A DNA stretch of 64,000 bases, taken from the NCBI RefSeq assembly GCF_026191635.1, contig NZ_JAKRRW010000023.1:1-64000 (forward strand), in the 5' to 3' direction. A model generated the notes under the pieces. That model was not told where the DNA came from, did no database searches, and saw nothing but the letters and a program-made list of their open reading frames with translations. Below, one piece after another: positions 28,066-37,256 of this stretch. Source of the stretch: Photobacterium obscurum. Lineage in GTDB: Bacteria; Pseudomonadota; Gammaproteobacteria; Enterobacterales; Vibrionaceae. The first letter of the stretch is position 1. Every line of letters begins with the position of its first letter. The position numbers and the translations under genes were made by a program.

Positions 28066-29148
28066 GTGAATCACGTTATATTGTACTGTCGTCCAGGCTT
28101 TGAAAAAGAATGTGCCGGTGAAGTTCAGGACAAAGCAAACAAACTGGAGTTGTATGGTTTTCCTCGGGCGAAAAGCAATACCGGTTATGTTGTGTTTGAA
28201 TTTTATCAGCAGGGTGATGCCGAAAAATTCATTAAGCTACAACCCTTCTCTTCGTTAATTTTTGCTCGTCAGATGTTTGCTGCGGCGCCATTATTAACGG
28301 ACTTACCGCAGGATGATCGTATCTCGCCGATCCTCGAGGTTGTTAAGGACTTTCCGCGCTGTGGCGAGCTGCGTATTGAAACGCCTGATACCAATGATGC
28401 GAAGGAGCTATTGAAGTTCTGCCGCAAGTTCACTGTGCCGCTTCGCCAGGCGATGCGCAAGAAAGAGATCCTGTACGCGAAAGATAACGCATGGAAGCCT
28501 GTGCTTCATATCTGCTTTATCGCACCGGGCTGCTGCTATGTCGGCTACTCGCTATCGAACAACAACTCGCAGTTCTTCATGGGGATCCCACGCCTGAAGT
28601 TCCCAGCCGATGCGCCAAGCCGCTCGACACTGAAACTGGAAGAAGCCTTCCATGTCTTTATTCCTCGTGAAGAGTGGGATGAGCGTCTGGCTTCCGGTAT
28701 GTGGGGGGTAGATCTGGGGGCTTGTCCAGGTGGCTGGACCTATCAGCTGGTCAAGCGCTCGATGTTTGTCCATTCGATCGATAACGGCCAGATGGCACAG
28801 AGCCTGATGGATACCGGTCAGGTGAAGCACCATGAGGTGGACGGCTTCAAGTTCGAGCCAGCACGTAAGAACGTCACCTGGATCGTGTGTGACATGATTG
28901 AGAAACCGGCACGCGTGGCTCACCTGATGGGTGACTGGATGATCAAAGCATGGGCGAAAGAGGCGATTTTCAACCTCAAGCTGCCAATGAAAGGCCGCTA
29001 TGACGAAGTACTGCAGGATATCGAAAACCTCAAAGAGTACATGACTCAGAATGGCGTGAAATTCAAGCTGCAGGCGAAGCACCTGTATCATGATCGTGAA
29101 GAGATCACGGTACACATTCAGCGCCTGGATAACCGCTCGCCGCATTAA
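28066..29148 (+). CDS. rlmM: 23S rRNA (cytidine-2498-2'-O)-methyltransferase RlmM
   Basis: RlmM (YgdE) methylates the 2'-O of C2498 in 23S rRNA using SAM. The 360-residue product has an N-terminal THUMP-like domain (about 1-190) and a Rossmann methyltransferase domain with the SAM loop GVDLGACPGGWTYQL (residues 214-228) and Lys305 in FNLKLPMKGRY, matching the K-D-K-E type catalytic tetrad. It starts with GTG at 28066. In E. coli it also follows ygdD. Confidence 0.95.
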   Translation: MNHVILYCRPGFEKECAGEVQDKANKLELYGFPRAKSNTGYVVFEFYQQGDAEKFIKLQPFSSLIFARQMFAAAPLLTDLPQDDRISPILEVVKDFPRCGELRIETPDTNDAKELLKFCRKFTVPLRQAMRKKEILYAKDNAWKPVLHICFIAPGCCYVGYSLSNNNSQFFMGIPRLKFPADAPSRSTLKLEEAFHVFIPREEWDERLASGMWGVDLGACPGGWTYQLVKRSMFVHSIDNGQMAQSLMDTGQVKHHEVDGFKFEPARKNVTWIVCDMIEKPARVAHLMGDWMIKAWAKEAIFNLKLPMKGRYDEVLQDIENLKEYMTQNGVKFKLQAKHLYHDREEITVHIQRLDNRSPH

Positions 29149-29174
29149 TCGCGACAGTTTCGGTGAACGCTGAA

Positions 29175-29206
29175 TAAAAAAAGCCATCATTGTTGATGGC
29201 TTTTTT
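29175..29206. terminator. Bidirectional terminator between rlmM and xni
   Basis: The stem AAGCCATCA/TGATGGCTT with loop TTGT is flanked by A and T tracts and separates two convergent genes. Confidence 0.85.
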
Positions 29207-29215
29207 CTATTGGTA

Positions 29216-29989
29216 TTAGCTTGGCGCTTGGTAGCGAATATCTTGCAGGTTGAAACCAAGCTGGAGATCGGTTTTTAGCGTAGCGACCTGCTTGCTGGCC
29301 ATGGCTGTTTCGTGGTGCTCGTCGACTTTTTTCTTCCACTTCGGCGGCAGATCTTCTGCGGCGAGAATAGCTTCGAGGTTCGGGTAAAGGGAAAGCAACT
29401 CGACAGCAGCTTTCGGGCCGATCCCCGGAATGCCCGGGATCTTGCTGGAGCTTATTCCAGCCAGTCCCCAGTAATCTGGCAACTGTTCGGCCTTCACCCC
29501 AAATTCTTTTTCGACGAACGGGCTGTCGAGCCAGCGGTGTTGGAAATAATCGCGGATTTGAAGGGTAGGACGGAGTAACTGGCAATAGCCTTTATCGGTG
29601 GAGACAATGGTGACCTGCTGGTCGCGATCGGCGACTTTCAGTGCCAGAGTAGCAACCAAATCATCGGCTTCATCACCATCAGACAGTAACGAGTCGACTC
29701 CCATGGTCATAAAGGCATCCTGAATAGTATCCATTCCCTCGAGCAGCTCCGGCGGCATAGGCTTGCGGCCTTCTTTGTAGTGCGGCAGGAGTTCGGCCCT
29801 CCAGCCTCGATCTTCCCCGTGATGATCAAAGACCGCCACAATATGGGTCGGGTTGCTACTGCTGATGATCTTGCCCAGCGCCTGGCAGCATACCCGGGCT
29901 GTATTTTGGACATCCGGTTCGCCGGGTTGGGCGGCATGGACGCGTCGGATAAGGTTTAGGGCATCAATAACAACAAGATGGATAGACAT
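29216..29989 (-). CDS. xni: Flap endonuclease Xni
   Basis: Xni (ExoIX, YgdG) is a 5' nuclease-family protein related to the Pol I 5' domain and to flap endonucleases. The 257-residue product begins MSIHLVVIDALNLIRRVHA with the metal-binding Asp9, has GDEADDLVATLA at 105-116, STDKGYCQL at 130-138 and a helix-3-turn-helix DNA-binding segment IPGIPGIGPKAA near 184-195. As in E. coli Xni, some of the acidic metal II ligands appear reduced. Neighbouring rlmM and ppnN keep the E. coli order. Confidence 0.92.
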   Translation of the reverse strand: MSIHLVVIDALNLIRRVHAAQPGEPDVQNTARVCCQALGKIISSSNPTHIVAVFDHHGEDRGWRAELLPHYKEGRKPMPPELLEGMDTIQDAFMTMGVDSLLSDGDEADDLVATLALKVADRDQQVTIVSTDKGYCQLLRPTLQIRDYFQHRWLDSPFVEKEFGVKAEQLPDYWGLAGISSSKIPGIPGIGPKAAVELLSLYPNLEAILAAEDLPPKWKKKVDEHHETAMASKQVATLKTDLQLGFNLQDIRYQAPS

Positions 29990-30009
29990 AATGGTGATTC
30001 AGTAGATCA

Positions 30010-30040
30010 ATAAAGGGCCGATACAGGCCCTTTATTGTAC
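30010..30040 (-). terminator. Terminator of ppnN
   Basis: The stem AATAAAGGGCC/GGCCCTTTATT with a 5-6 base loop lies about 60 bases after the ppnN stop codon on the minus strand and ends in TTTATTG. It would also mark the upstream edge of xni. Confidence 0.7.
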
Positions 30041-30099
30041 GCATTGCGCGGTCAGAGTGTAACCGCTGATGGCACGATTACGTGACTATTTTCCCTGCG

Positions 30100-31479
30100 T
30101 TATTTGCCATTACCGTTACTCGGTGCGGTGATGATTTCGTAGCATGGCTCGTAATGGGAGCCGGGCAGTTTCATCCGCTGCTGCTCAACAAAACTTTTCA
30201 GCAGTTTATCCATTCGTTTCATTAATTTGAGATCACCGTTGATCTGGAATGGCCCCTTACGCTCGATCTCACGGATCCCCTCTTCTTTTACATTACCGGC
30301 AACGATCCCCGAGAAGGCCCGGCGCAGATTGGCTGCAAGGTGCTCTGGACGCTGGTTCATGTGCAGATCGAGACAGGCCATTGAATCATGGGTCGGCTCG
30401 AACGGTAGCTGAAACTCCGGCGGAATTTTCAGAGACCAGCTATAGCTGTAGGCATCGCCAGTCGCCAGTCGCTGTTCTTTGATTAATGGCATTGCCGATT
30501 TCATGACCCTAGCCACCTGTTCGGGATCATCGATGATAATTTGGTAGTGCTTGGTTGCGGCCTCGCCAAGGGTATCTCTGATAAAGCTGTCCAGAGTCCG
30601 GAAATAGGGCTCGCTTTCTTTGGGGCCGGTAAGTACCAGTGGCATTGGCAGGTTGGCATTTTCCGGTAACATCAGGATCCCAAGGATATATAGCAATTCT
30701 TCAGCGGTACCGGCACCGCCGGGGAAAATGACAATGCCGTGGCCGGAACGGACAAAGGCTTCTAAACGCTTTTCAATATCCGGCAGGATCACCAGCTCGT
30801 TAACAATCGGGTTTGGCGGTTCGGCCGCAATAATCGATGGCTCCGTCAGGCCAATAAAACGGCTGGAGTGATAGCGTTGCTGGGCATGGCCGATGGCTGC
30901 GCCTTTCATTGGGCCTTCCATCGCCCCGGGGCCGCAACCAGTACAGATGTTGAGCTCCCGCAGGCCCAGCTCATGGCCGACCTCACGGGTGTACTGATAC
31001 TCTGCAGGGTTAATAGAATGCCCGCCCCAGCAGACAACAATATTCGGGTCTTCTCCGGAGCGCACGACCTGGGCGTTACGGAGCACACTAAATACAAAGT
31101 TGGTGATATGCGGCGAACTGGTCAGGTTGATATCGTTGCGCTGCTGAACATGCATATTGACGTACACAATATCACGCAGTACTGCGAACATGTGTTCTTG
31201 AATACCACGGATAATACGGCCATCGACGAAGGCGTGCTCTGGCGGATTGGTCAGCTCTAGCTTGATCCCGCGTTCCCTACGCATCACATTGATATTAAAG
31301 CACTTGTGTTTTTCCAGAAGTTCTTTGGAATTGTCGGTATGACTGCCGGAGTTGAGCACCGCCAGCGAGCAGTTTCGATAGAGACGGTATAGGTCGCTGG
31401 ATGCGGTCGCTTTTAGGCGATCTACTTCGAGTTGTGATAGCAGATCCATGGCCCCGACAGGACTGATATGCGTAATCAT
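30100..31479 (-). CDS. ppnN: Pyrimidine/purine nucleotide 5'-monophosphate nucleosidase
   Basis: PpnN (YgdH) hydrolyses nucleoside monophosphates to base and ribose 5-phosphate and, in E. coli, is activated by (p)ppGpp. The 459-residue product has an N-terminal PpnN-specific domain and a LOG-type Rossmann core with CWGGHSI (150-156), CTGCGPGAMEGPM (179-191) and the nucleosidase signature PGGAGTAEE (253-261), plus a C-terminal extension. The ATG at 31479 gives the usual start MITHISPVGAMDLL; an in-frame ATG six codons upstream is less likely. Confidence 0.94.
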   Translation of the reverse strand: MITHISPVGAMDLLSQLEVDRLKATASSDLYRLYRNCSLAVLNSGSHTDNSKELLEKHKCFNINVMRRERGIKLELTNPPEHAFVDGRIIRGIQEHMFAVLRDIVYVNMHVQQRNDINLTSSPHITNFVFSVLRNAQVVRSGEDPNIVVCWGGHSINPAEYQYTREVGHELGLRELNICTGCGPGAMEGPMKGAAIGHAQQRYHSSRFIGLTEPSIIAAEPPNPIVNELVILPDIEKRLEAFVRSGHGIVIFPGGAGTAEELLYILGILMLPENANLPMPLVLTGPKESEPYFRTLDSFIRDTLGEAATKHYQIIIDDPEQVARVMKSAMPLIKEQRLATGDAYSYSWSLKIPPEFQLPFEPTHDSMACLDLHMNQRPEHLAANLRRAFSGIVAGNVKEEGIREIERKGPFQINGDLKLMKRMDKLLKSFVEQQRMKLPGSHYEPCYEIITAPSNGNGK

Positions 31480-31713
31480 GGTTACCTCCCTGGTCACGAT
31501 GAAACGGCTTTACTCACGCTGTTCGAATTATTTTGGAAGAGTATGTGAACAGAGCCGGAGAGAAATTATCAGAGGTGTTTTTAAGACACTTGCATTGTTG
31601 CATATGTTTCTTAAAAATCAGTCTGTTATTTCACCATACACAGGGATGTGTGATTTGACCAGAAATTGATTTGTCAGATGATGGCTCGAATAGAATTATG
31701 CGCAGAGTGGGCG

Positions 31714-33273
31714 CTAGGAGATCCACAGCATACGGTTGCTGCCGGTACTTTTGGCACTGAACAGGGCTTTGTCCGTGCGCTCGACAATATCCGTTGGCGT
31801 ATCATTGCCGGCAAACAGGGTGGCGCCAATAGATACACTTATTGAGATATTTTGTTCTCGGAAGCGGAATGGCAACTGAGTAACGGTTTCCCTGATCTTG
31901 TTAAGGCGCTTGTTGCGTTCTTCCTCGCTAATATCTGGCAAGATGAGCATAAATTCATCGTCACCGAAACGGGCGATAAAATCAGTTTCGCTCAGGGTTT
32001 GGCGAATGCTCCGCGCGAGGATCTTCAGTACCTTATCACCAGCAAGGTGGCCATAGCTGTCATTGACCTCTTTAAAGTTGTCAATATCAATCAAGGCAAC
32101 ACATACCGGGTGCTGATAACGCAGCCAGCGGCGATATTCATGTTCGAGGCGATCATTGAGGGCGGCACGGTTATAGACCCGAGTCAGGTTGTCGAGGAAC
32201 ATCTTGCGTTCCTGATCATTGAGTCGGCGGCGATGATCTTGAGTCTGCTCAAACAGGCTGTGAATTTTGTTCTCGTTATAGCCAAGCTGCTCGATCAGAG
32301 CCTTTTCGCGTTTTTCGAGTGCCCGGTTGCGTTCCGCAAGTACCAGCAGCTCCTTGGTGAGCTCTGTCACTGCCGGGCGCCATGTCTCAAGGTTCTTGTT
32401 ATCCTTGATTCCCAGCTTAAAGGTGTTGGCTAGGCTGGCAAGCTCGGAGGTCATCTCGCTGCGGTGTTCGTACAGGGCCGAGCTCTGGCCGACACTTTGG
32501 TTGGTGGTTTTTTGCAGCGTTGCCAAGTCACTGTTCACACTATCGAGAAATTGCTGCGATGAGCGCCGTTCCTGATGGGTTCCGTCGAGTACCAGTCGAA
32601 GTACTTCCAGCGAGAGCTCGATCAGTGCCTGTGGTGATACTCCGATCAGCAGTCGGTTGCGAATATTCAGGAGTTTCTCACCTGATTCTCCATCAAAATC
32701 GAGCTCGGTGATCAGGCGCTGCAACTCACTGGTCAGTTGAAGCTGTAGATCATGATCCAGGCTATCTTTCATCACCATTGCGTCACTGGATACGGACATT
32801 AGCTTGAGGGCGCGCTGGTATAATTCCAGTAACCGGATCGCCTGTTTGTGGGTTTGGGCCAAGGTATCGAATGGCTGCCCGAGTATGTTGCGCAGCTCTC
32901 TTTTTAGCTGGGCAGGCAGGCCATGAACACGTTTCAGGGTTTCACCGCTTTGGAAAACCTGATGTTCCAGTTGCTGGTTTTCTTTTTCGGTAAAGCCGGC
33001 CTGACGAGTGACGAGACGCTCGATAATTGCCAAGCGCGGGATGAGTTTGCTGATATCTCTCTGCTGTTCCAGATCATGGCGAAGCTCGCTAAGCTTTTGA
33101 TCCAGCTCATGATCCAGTCCACGACAGGCTACAGATAAACGGCTGATAAGTCGCTTAAGTATCACAATTTCGCGACGAGACTTCAGAGAAGCATCGCGGT
33201 ATGACAATTGAGCTTGGTCTAAACGCAGCTTCAACTTACTCACTTCAGAAGCTACGGCGTTAATATCAGTCAC
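31714..33273 (-). CDS. Diguanylate cyclase-like protein with a variant GDDEF motif
   Basis: A 519-residue soluble protein. Residues about 1-350 are helical and rich in Gln, Leu and Arg with coiled-coil character, especially 310-355. A GGDEF domain covers about 355-519: FLDNLTRVYNRAAL, ALIDIDNFKEVNDSYGHLAGD and ISVSIGATLF are intact, but the active-site loop reads RFGDDEF (residues 437-441, bases 31951-31965) rather than GG(D/E)EF. No RxxD inhibitory site is seen before it (the place reads SETD). It may be an active variant or a degenerate regulator; sequence alone does not decide. The next gene upstream has an even more degenerate GGDEF-like domain. Confidence 0.8.
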   Translation of the reverse strand: MTDINAVASEVSKLKLRLDQAQLSYRDASLKSRREIVILKRLISRLSVACRGLDHELDQKLSELRHDLEQQRDISKLIPRLAIIERLVTRQAGFTEKENQQLEHQVFQSGETLKRVHGLPAQLKRELRNILGQPFDTLAQTHKQAIRLLELYQRALKLMSVSSDAMVMKDSLDHDLQLQLTSELQRLITELDFDGESGEKLLNIRNRLLIGVSPQALIELSLEVLRLVLDGTHQERRSSQQFLDSVNSDLATLQKTTNQSVGQSSALYEHRSEMTSELASLANTFKLGIKDNKNLETWRPAVTELTKELLVLAERNRALEKREKALIEQLGYNENKIHSLFEQTQDHRRRLNDQERKMFLDNLTRVYNRAALNDRLEHEYRRWLRYQHPVCVALIDIDNFKEVNDSYGHLAGDKVLKILARSIRQTLSETDFIARFGDDEFMLILPDISEEERNKRLNKIRETVTQLPFRFREQNISISVSIGATLFAGNDTPTDIVERTDKALFSAKSTGSNRMLWIS

Positions 33274-33405
33274 GTTTCTTTAATAATACCTTGTAGTATT
33301 TAACCTTTTTTATCAGCTAGTTAGTCGTCATAATGACAAAACATGCTAGCAAATTCGATACGACAATTCATTGTTATCGGCGGGACCGCAGATAATTGCA
33401 GTACT

Positions 33406-35685
33406 TTAAATGATATTTTTGTCAAAATCGTGATCATTGTTCCAGTTGATTTCAGTGTTTGAGGAACTCTGTACTTTTACCAAACCATTATCAATTCCCT
33501 GCAGGCAGGCTTTGCGGATATTGTCACTGGCAAAGCTGGCGGCAGGAGCAGCGTCAATGGCGCTGAGGTGTACCCACTGACTACCTGGTTCTGTTTTGCT
33601 AATAAGGCGGGCCGCGTTGGCCGCCATCAGCAGGATATCCAGTAATTCATGATCATTTATTGCTGTATAGGCTCTTGGTAGGAATGGATATTCTGCCATC
33701 CCGATACGTACCCGGTGATCAATATTGCGCTGGCCCAGGAAGTTATCGACCAGTTGCTGAATCGAGTTGGCTAACTGGTTCGGTTCGGTATCTAACCGCG
33801 AGTTTGGTTCGATATAGAGGAACATGGCATCCGAGAAGTGGTACAGGCGAGCCGGTTCGCAAACCTGCTCCTTGAGATACTCACCAAATTGACGTTCCAG
33901 CTCCAGCCCCTGCTGATAGCCGTGCTCGAGGTAAATATGCTTGAGGAAAGGTACCTCAAGCAAGGCGAACCGCAGCCGATCACTGAGCGGCTCGTTGATG
34001 ATCTCACCTAGGTGCCACTGTTCAAAGTTTGCACTGCTCTGCTGCAGAGAGTTTGGCAGACGGGCATTGAGCATACGCAGGTTGCGTAGGCCGCTGCGCG
34101 GGTGGGTATAAAATTCTGTCCGCAGGCGCATCAGGCGTGCCTGGAGCATCTTGGCGACACGGTGACGGCGGAGCAGAACAATGAGGGTCAACAGAATAAA
34201 AGTGAGCAGAAAGATGGTGACATTTTTCTGTTTGTACAAGGCCTTTTCATTCTCAAACTGTTGGCGCTCCATCTCTTCAAGCTGCAGTGAACGTTCCAGC
34301 ATCCGTTGCTGCTGCTTGAACACCTCAACATTGCTTTTTACCTGATCTTCCTGCTTGCTGGAAAATAGTTGTTCGTAGCGGCGCTGGCTGAGCAGGGCGT
34401 TGTAATAGTCATTTTGCTGTTCAAACGCATTGGAGAGCTCGGACTCGCCCATTAGCTGCAGATCCAGATCGCCGAGCCTGCTAGAGGCAATCAAGCCAGC
34501 CTGAAGCGTCGAAACGGCTTTCTCAGCTCGCCCCTCCGCCAGCTCCAGTTTGCCTTGCAGGATCTGGGCTTCTGCCTGAATCGCCTCATTGCCGCTTTGC
34601 TTGGCCAACTGGCGGGTATGCTGGAGGTATTGCTCAGTTTTCGGGTAGTTGTATAGCTGCAGGTATACCCGGGCAATATTGAGGCGCAGCCGGGCTGAGC
34701 GAATATCATGTTTGAGTTGATTTTCCTGGTCCAAGGCATTGAAGTAATGAACAAGCGCCAGGTTGTAACGCCCTTGCTGCTCGTAAATTGAGGCAATCAG
34801 AGCCAAGGTTTTTGCCAGTGGCAGGGTACGGTTGAAGTGCTCGAAAAATTCGCCGGCCTGGGTCGCGTGTTCGAGTGCTTTATCAAAAACTTTGCGCTGC
34901 TCAAACAAGTTGGCCAATTCATAATTGGCAATGGCGATTTGGGCATTGTTTTCTTGTTCAACAGCCAGCCAGTAACCGCTTAACAGGCGGTCGAGGGCCA
35001 GGTCAAAATGGCGATGCAGCAGGTAATGGTGGCCAATTGTTAGCTGATAGTTGATTAGCTCGTTGTTATCATCGAGATTGACGAGGTAACGCTTGGCACG
35101 GGTAAAAAGTTTCTCGGCTTTATTTTCGTTGTTCTGGTGCGATTCGATGATCGCTCTTTGCAGTAGCGACTGGTACTGCAGGACTTTGACTTGCTTAGTG
35201 AGCTTCAGTGCCTCGGCACCTTCAATATCTTTATCTATCTGATCCAGCATGTTCAGTGCCACGGCACTGTTTTTTAGGTTGTCCCAGTAGATGCGGGCAT
35301 GGATCAGCCGGGTCTCGAAGGTGGTAAAAGAGAGGTTGTTGTCTTTTGCTAGTTTCTCGGCTTCTTTGACAGTCTTGATTGCCGCTTCTGGCTGGTTAAG
35401 GAGTGAGTAGGCACGGGCTTTGATTTGCAGCGCGTTAATGGTATTGAGCGGTGTGCGAATGGTGTGATCGGTTTCGTCGTTCACATGAACGCGAGACAGT
35501 TCTTGCGGGTTGCTCAAGCGGCGCTGCTCAAGGTAGCGCTGGGTCATTTCCAGAGATTTGTCCGGGCTGGTTTGTAATAGATCGTTGGCATCAGCCAAAA
35601 TTGGCGTGGTGTAGATTTTTGCATTTACAGTAAAAGAAGTGGCAAGGATGACTAGCGCACTTATCAGCCAACGGCTAAAACACAT
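33406..35685 (-). CDS. TPR sensor-like protein with a degenerate GGDEF-like domain
   Basis: A 759-residue protein with a signal peptide (MCFSRWLISALVILATSFTVNA), a long periplasmic part made of helical TPR repeats (about 60-500), a membrane helix (FLLTFILLTLIVLL, near residue 520) and a cytoplasmic C-terminal domain. That domain keeps a GGDEF-like entry (TEFYTHPRSGLRNLRMLNARL) but has HFSDAMFLYI where the GGDEF loop is expected, so it is unlikely to make c-di-GMP. The start at 35685 is chosen for the signal peptide; the longer frame from 35751 would bury it. It lies about 130 bp upstream of the GDDEF gene in the same direction, so the two may work together. Confidence 0.75.
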   Translation of the reverse strand: MCFSRWLISALVILATSFTVNAKIYTTPILADANDLLQTSPDKSLEMTQRYLEQRRLSNPQELSRVHVNDETDHTIRTPLNTINALQIKARAYSLLNQPEAAIKTVKEAEKLAKDNNLSFTTFETRLIHARIYWDNLKNSAVALNMLDQIDKDIEGAEALKLTKQVKVLQYQSLLQRAIIESHQNNENKAEKLFTRAKRYLVNLDDNNELINYQLTIGHHYLLHRHFDLALDRLLSGYWLAVEQENNAQIAIANYELANLFEQRKVFDKALEHATQAGEFFEHFNRTLPLAKTLALIASIYEQQGRYNLALVHYFNALDQENQLKHDIRSARLRLNIARVYLQLYNYPKTEQYLQHTRQLAKQSGNEAIQAEAQILQGKLELAEGRAEKAVSTLQAGLIASSRLGDLDLQLMGESELSNAFEQQNDYYNALLSQRRYEQLFSSKQEDQVKSNVEVFKQQQRMLERSLQLEEMERQQFENEKALYKQKNVTIFLLTFILLTLIVLLRRHRVAKMLQARLMRLRTEFYTHPRSGLRNLRMLNARLPNSLQQSSANFEQWHLGEIINEPLSDRLRFALLEVPFLKHIYLEHGYQQGLELERQFGEYLKEQVCEPARLYHFSDAMFLYIEPNSRLDTEPNQLANSIQQLVDNFLGQRNIDHRVRIGMAEYPFLPRAYTAINDHELLDILLMAANAARLISKTEPGSQWVHLSAIDAAPAASFASDNIRKACLQGIDNGLVKVQSSSNTEINWNNDHDFDKNII

Positions 35686-35789
35686 ACTTATTCTTAAACC
35701 CAGAAAAACAGTAGTTCTAATATTACTGCCTTCAGGCATCAAGTCCAGCAAAGTACTCGTTTTTGCTGGACTTATTCTATCAAAGTCGC

Positions 35790-36635
35790 TTACTGACGGG
35801 CTAAACGGAAGTTGTTGCTCGGTGTTTTTCCCTGGTTAGTACGGTAAGGGTTGATATCCAGACCTCCACGGCGGGTGTAGCGCGCGTATACCGTAAGAAG
35901 CTCCGGCTGACAGTACTTCATCAGGTCGGTGAAAATTCGCTCGACACACTGTTCGTGGAACTCGTTGTGGTTACGGAAAGAGATCAGGTAACGCAGGAGT
36001 TTCTCGCGGTTGAGCTTCTTCCCTTTGTACGAAATTTTCACGCTGCCCCAGTCTGGCTGGCTGGTGATTAGACAGTTCGATTTCAGCAGGTGGCTGTTGA
36101 GCTCTTCGGTAATGACTTCTCCCTCTGCGGCACCTTCGAGGTAGGCAGGGTTGAATTCATAATCTGTGATCTCAATATCCTGGTTATCGATACATTCACC
36201 GCTGAAGTTAACGATCGGCTGGTTGTCGAAATCTTCCAGTGGCTGGATTGTGACATCGACATCTTCACCGGCACAAGCGGTTAGATCTTTCTGCAGGCTA
36301 TCTGCGACTTCCTGCCAGCTGGCAAAGCGGGTCTGGTTGAAGCTGTTGAGGTACAGCTTGAACGATTTTGACTCGATTAGATTAGGGCTGCTTGCCGGCA
36401 GGCGGACTTCACCGATCGCGACCTGTGGCAGGCCTTTGCTGTTGAGCCAAGATAGCTCGTAAAGTGTCCAGATATCGTAACCGGTAAATGGTAGGCTGTC
36501 GCCCAACGCTAAATCATCGCGATTCAGGCTGCGTGGTACAGGTTGAAGTAGTGATGGGTCATACTGATCTTTGTACTCGGTGCTCTGGCCGAGAGTTAAA
36601 CCTGCTAATTCTTTAGCGTCTTTATATTTGCTCAT
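35790..36635 (-). CDS. queF: NADPH-dependent 7-cyano-7-deazaguanine reductase QueF
   Basis: QueF reduces preQ0 to preQ1 in queuosine synthesis. The 281-residue product is the long, two-domain (YqcD) type: the QueF motif ESKSFK lies at 88-93, and the second tunnel-fold domain holds the nucleophile Cys188 and the proton donor Asp195 in SNCLITSQPDWGSV. It diverges from syd, as in E. coli. Confidence 0.95.
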   Translation of the reverse strand: MSKYKDAKELAGLTLGQSTEYKDQYDPSLLQPVPRSLNRDDLALGDSLPFTGYDIWTLYELSWLNSKGLPQVAIGEVRLPASSPNLIESKSFKLYLNSFNQTRFASWQEVADSLQKDLTACAGEDVDVTIQPLEDFDNQPIVNFSGECIDNQDIEITDYEFNPAYLEGAAEGEVITEELNSHLLKSNCLITSQPDWGSVKISYKGKKLNREKLLRYLISFRNHNEFHEQCVERIFTDLMKYCQPELLTVYARYTRRGGLDINPYRTNQGKTPSNNFRLARQ

Positions 36636-36698
36636 ACTGTCCTGGACACTCTTGGATTAGAATAGGCAAAGTTTACTTAATCTTTAATGAGGTTGCGA

Positions 36699-37253
36699 AT
36701 GAATCATCCTGTTGCGGTCGCTTTATCTGACTTTTCATCCCGTTTTTTGCAGGCTTGGTGTGATGCCGGTCAAGGTTTTCCGCGGAGCGAAGATTTAGTT
36801 GGCCTGGAATCACCATGTGTCGAGAGTGATTCTGGCTATGAAGTGACATGGAAGCCGGTTAAACGTGAGCCTTTTGGAGACTTGGCTGGAGTGGAAAAAG
36901 GCATCGAGCTGCGCCTGCATGAAGACATTACCGTATTCTATGGTGCCCAGTTTAGTGGTGATATGGCAGCCCGATTTCGTGATGTCGAGTTTGATTTGCT
37001 GCAGGTATTTAGTGAGGCCGATGGCCAGCGCCTGCAGGAAAATATCCTCGGCCACTTGGTAACCCAGCGTCGGTTGAAGCTAAAGCCGACTGTTTTTATT
37101 GGCGCGATGGACGCTGAGGATCAGGTGATTTCAGTTTGTAACCTGACTGGCCAGGTGATTTTGGAGACTTTGGGCAAAGATATTCGCGAGGTTTTGGCTG
37201 CCGATATTGAAACATTCCTCCAGCAGTTGGAACCGGTAGTAAGAGAGTGCTGA
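36699..37253 (+). CDS. syd: Syd protein (SecY-interacting)
   Basis: Syd binds SecY at the inner membrane and affects the translocon when SecY is imbalanced; its exact role is unsettled. The 184-residue product (E. coli 181) contains YGAQFSGDM and FIGAMDAEDQVISVCNLTGQV (shown here as key residues), both conserved in Syd. The ATG at 36699 has GAGG seven bases before it; the ATG at 36687 overlaps that ribosome-binding site and is less likely. Confidence 0.92.
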   Translation: MNHPVAVALSDFSSRFLQAWCDAGQGFPRSEDLVGLESPCVESDSGYEVTWKPVKREPFGDLAGVEKGIELRLHEDITVFYGAQFSGDMAARFRDVEFDLLQVFSEADGQRLQENILGHLVTQRRLKLKPTVFIGAMDAEDQVISVCNLTGQVILETLGKDIREVLAADIETFLQQLEPVVREC

Positions 37254-37256
37254 TTT

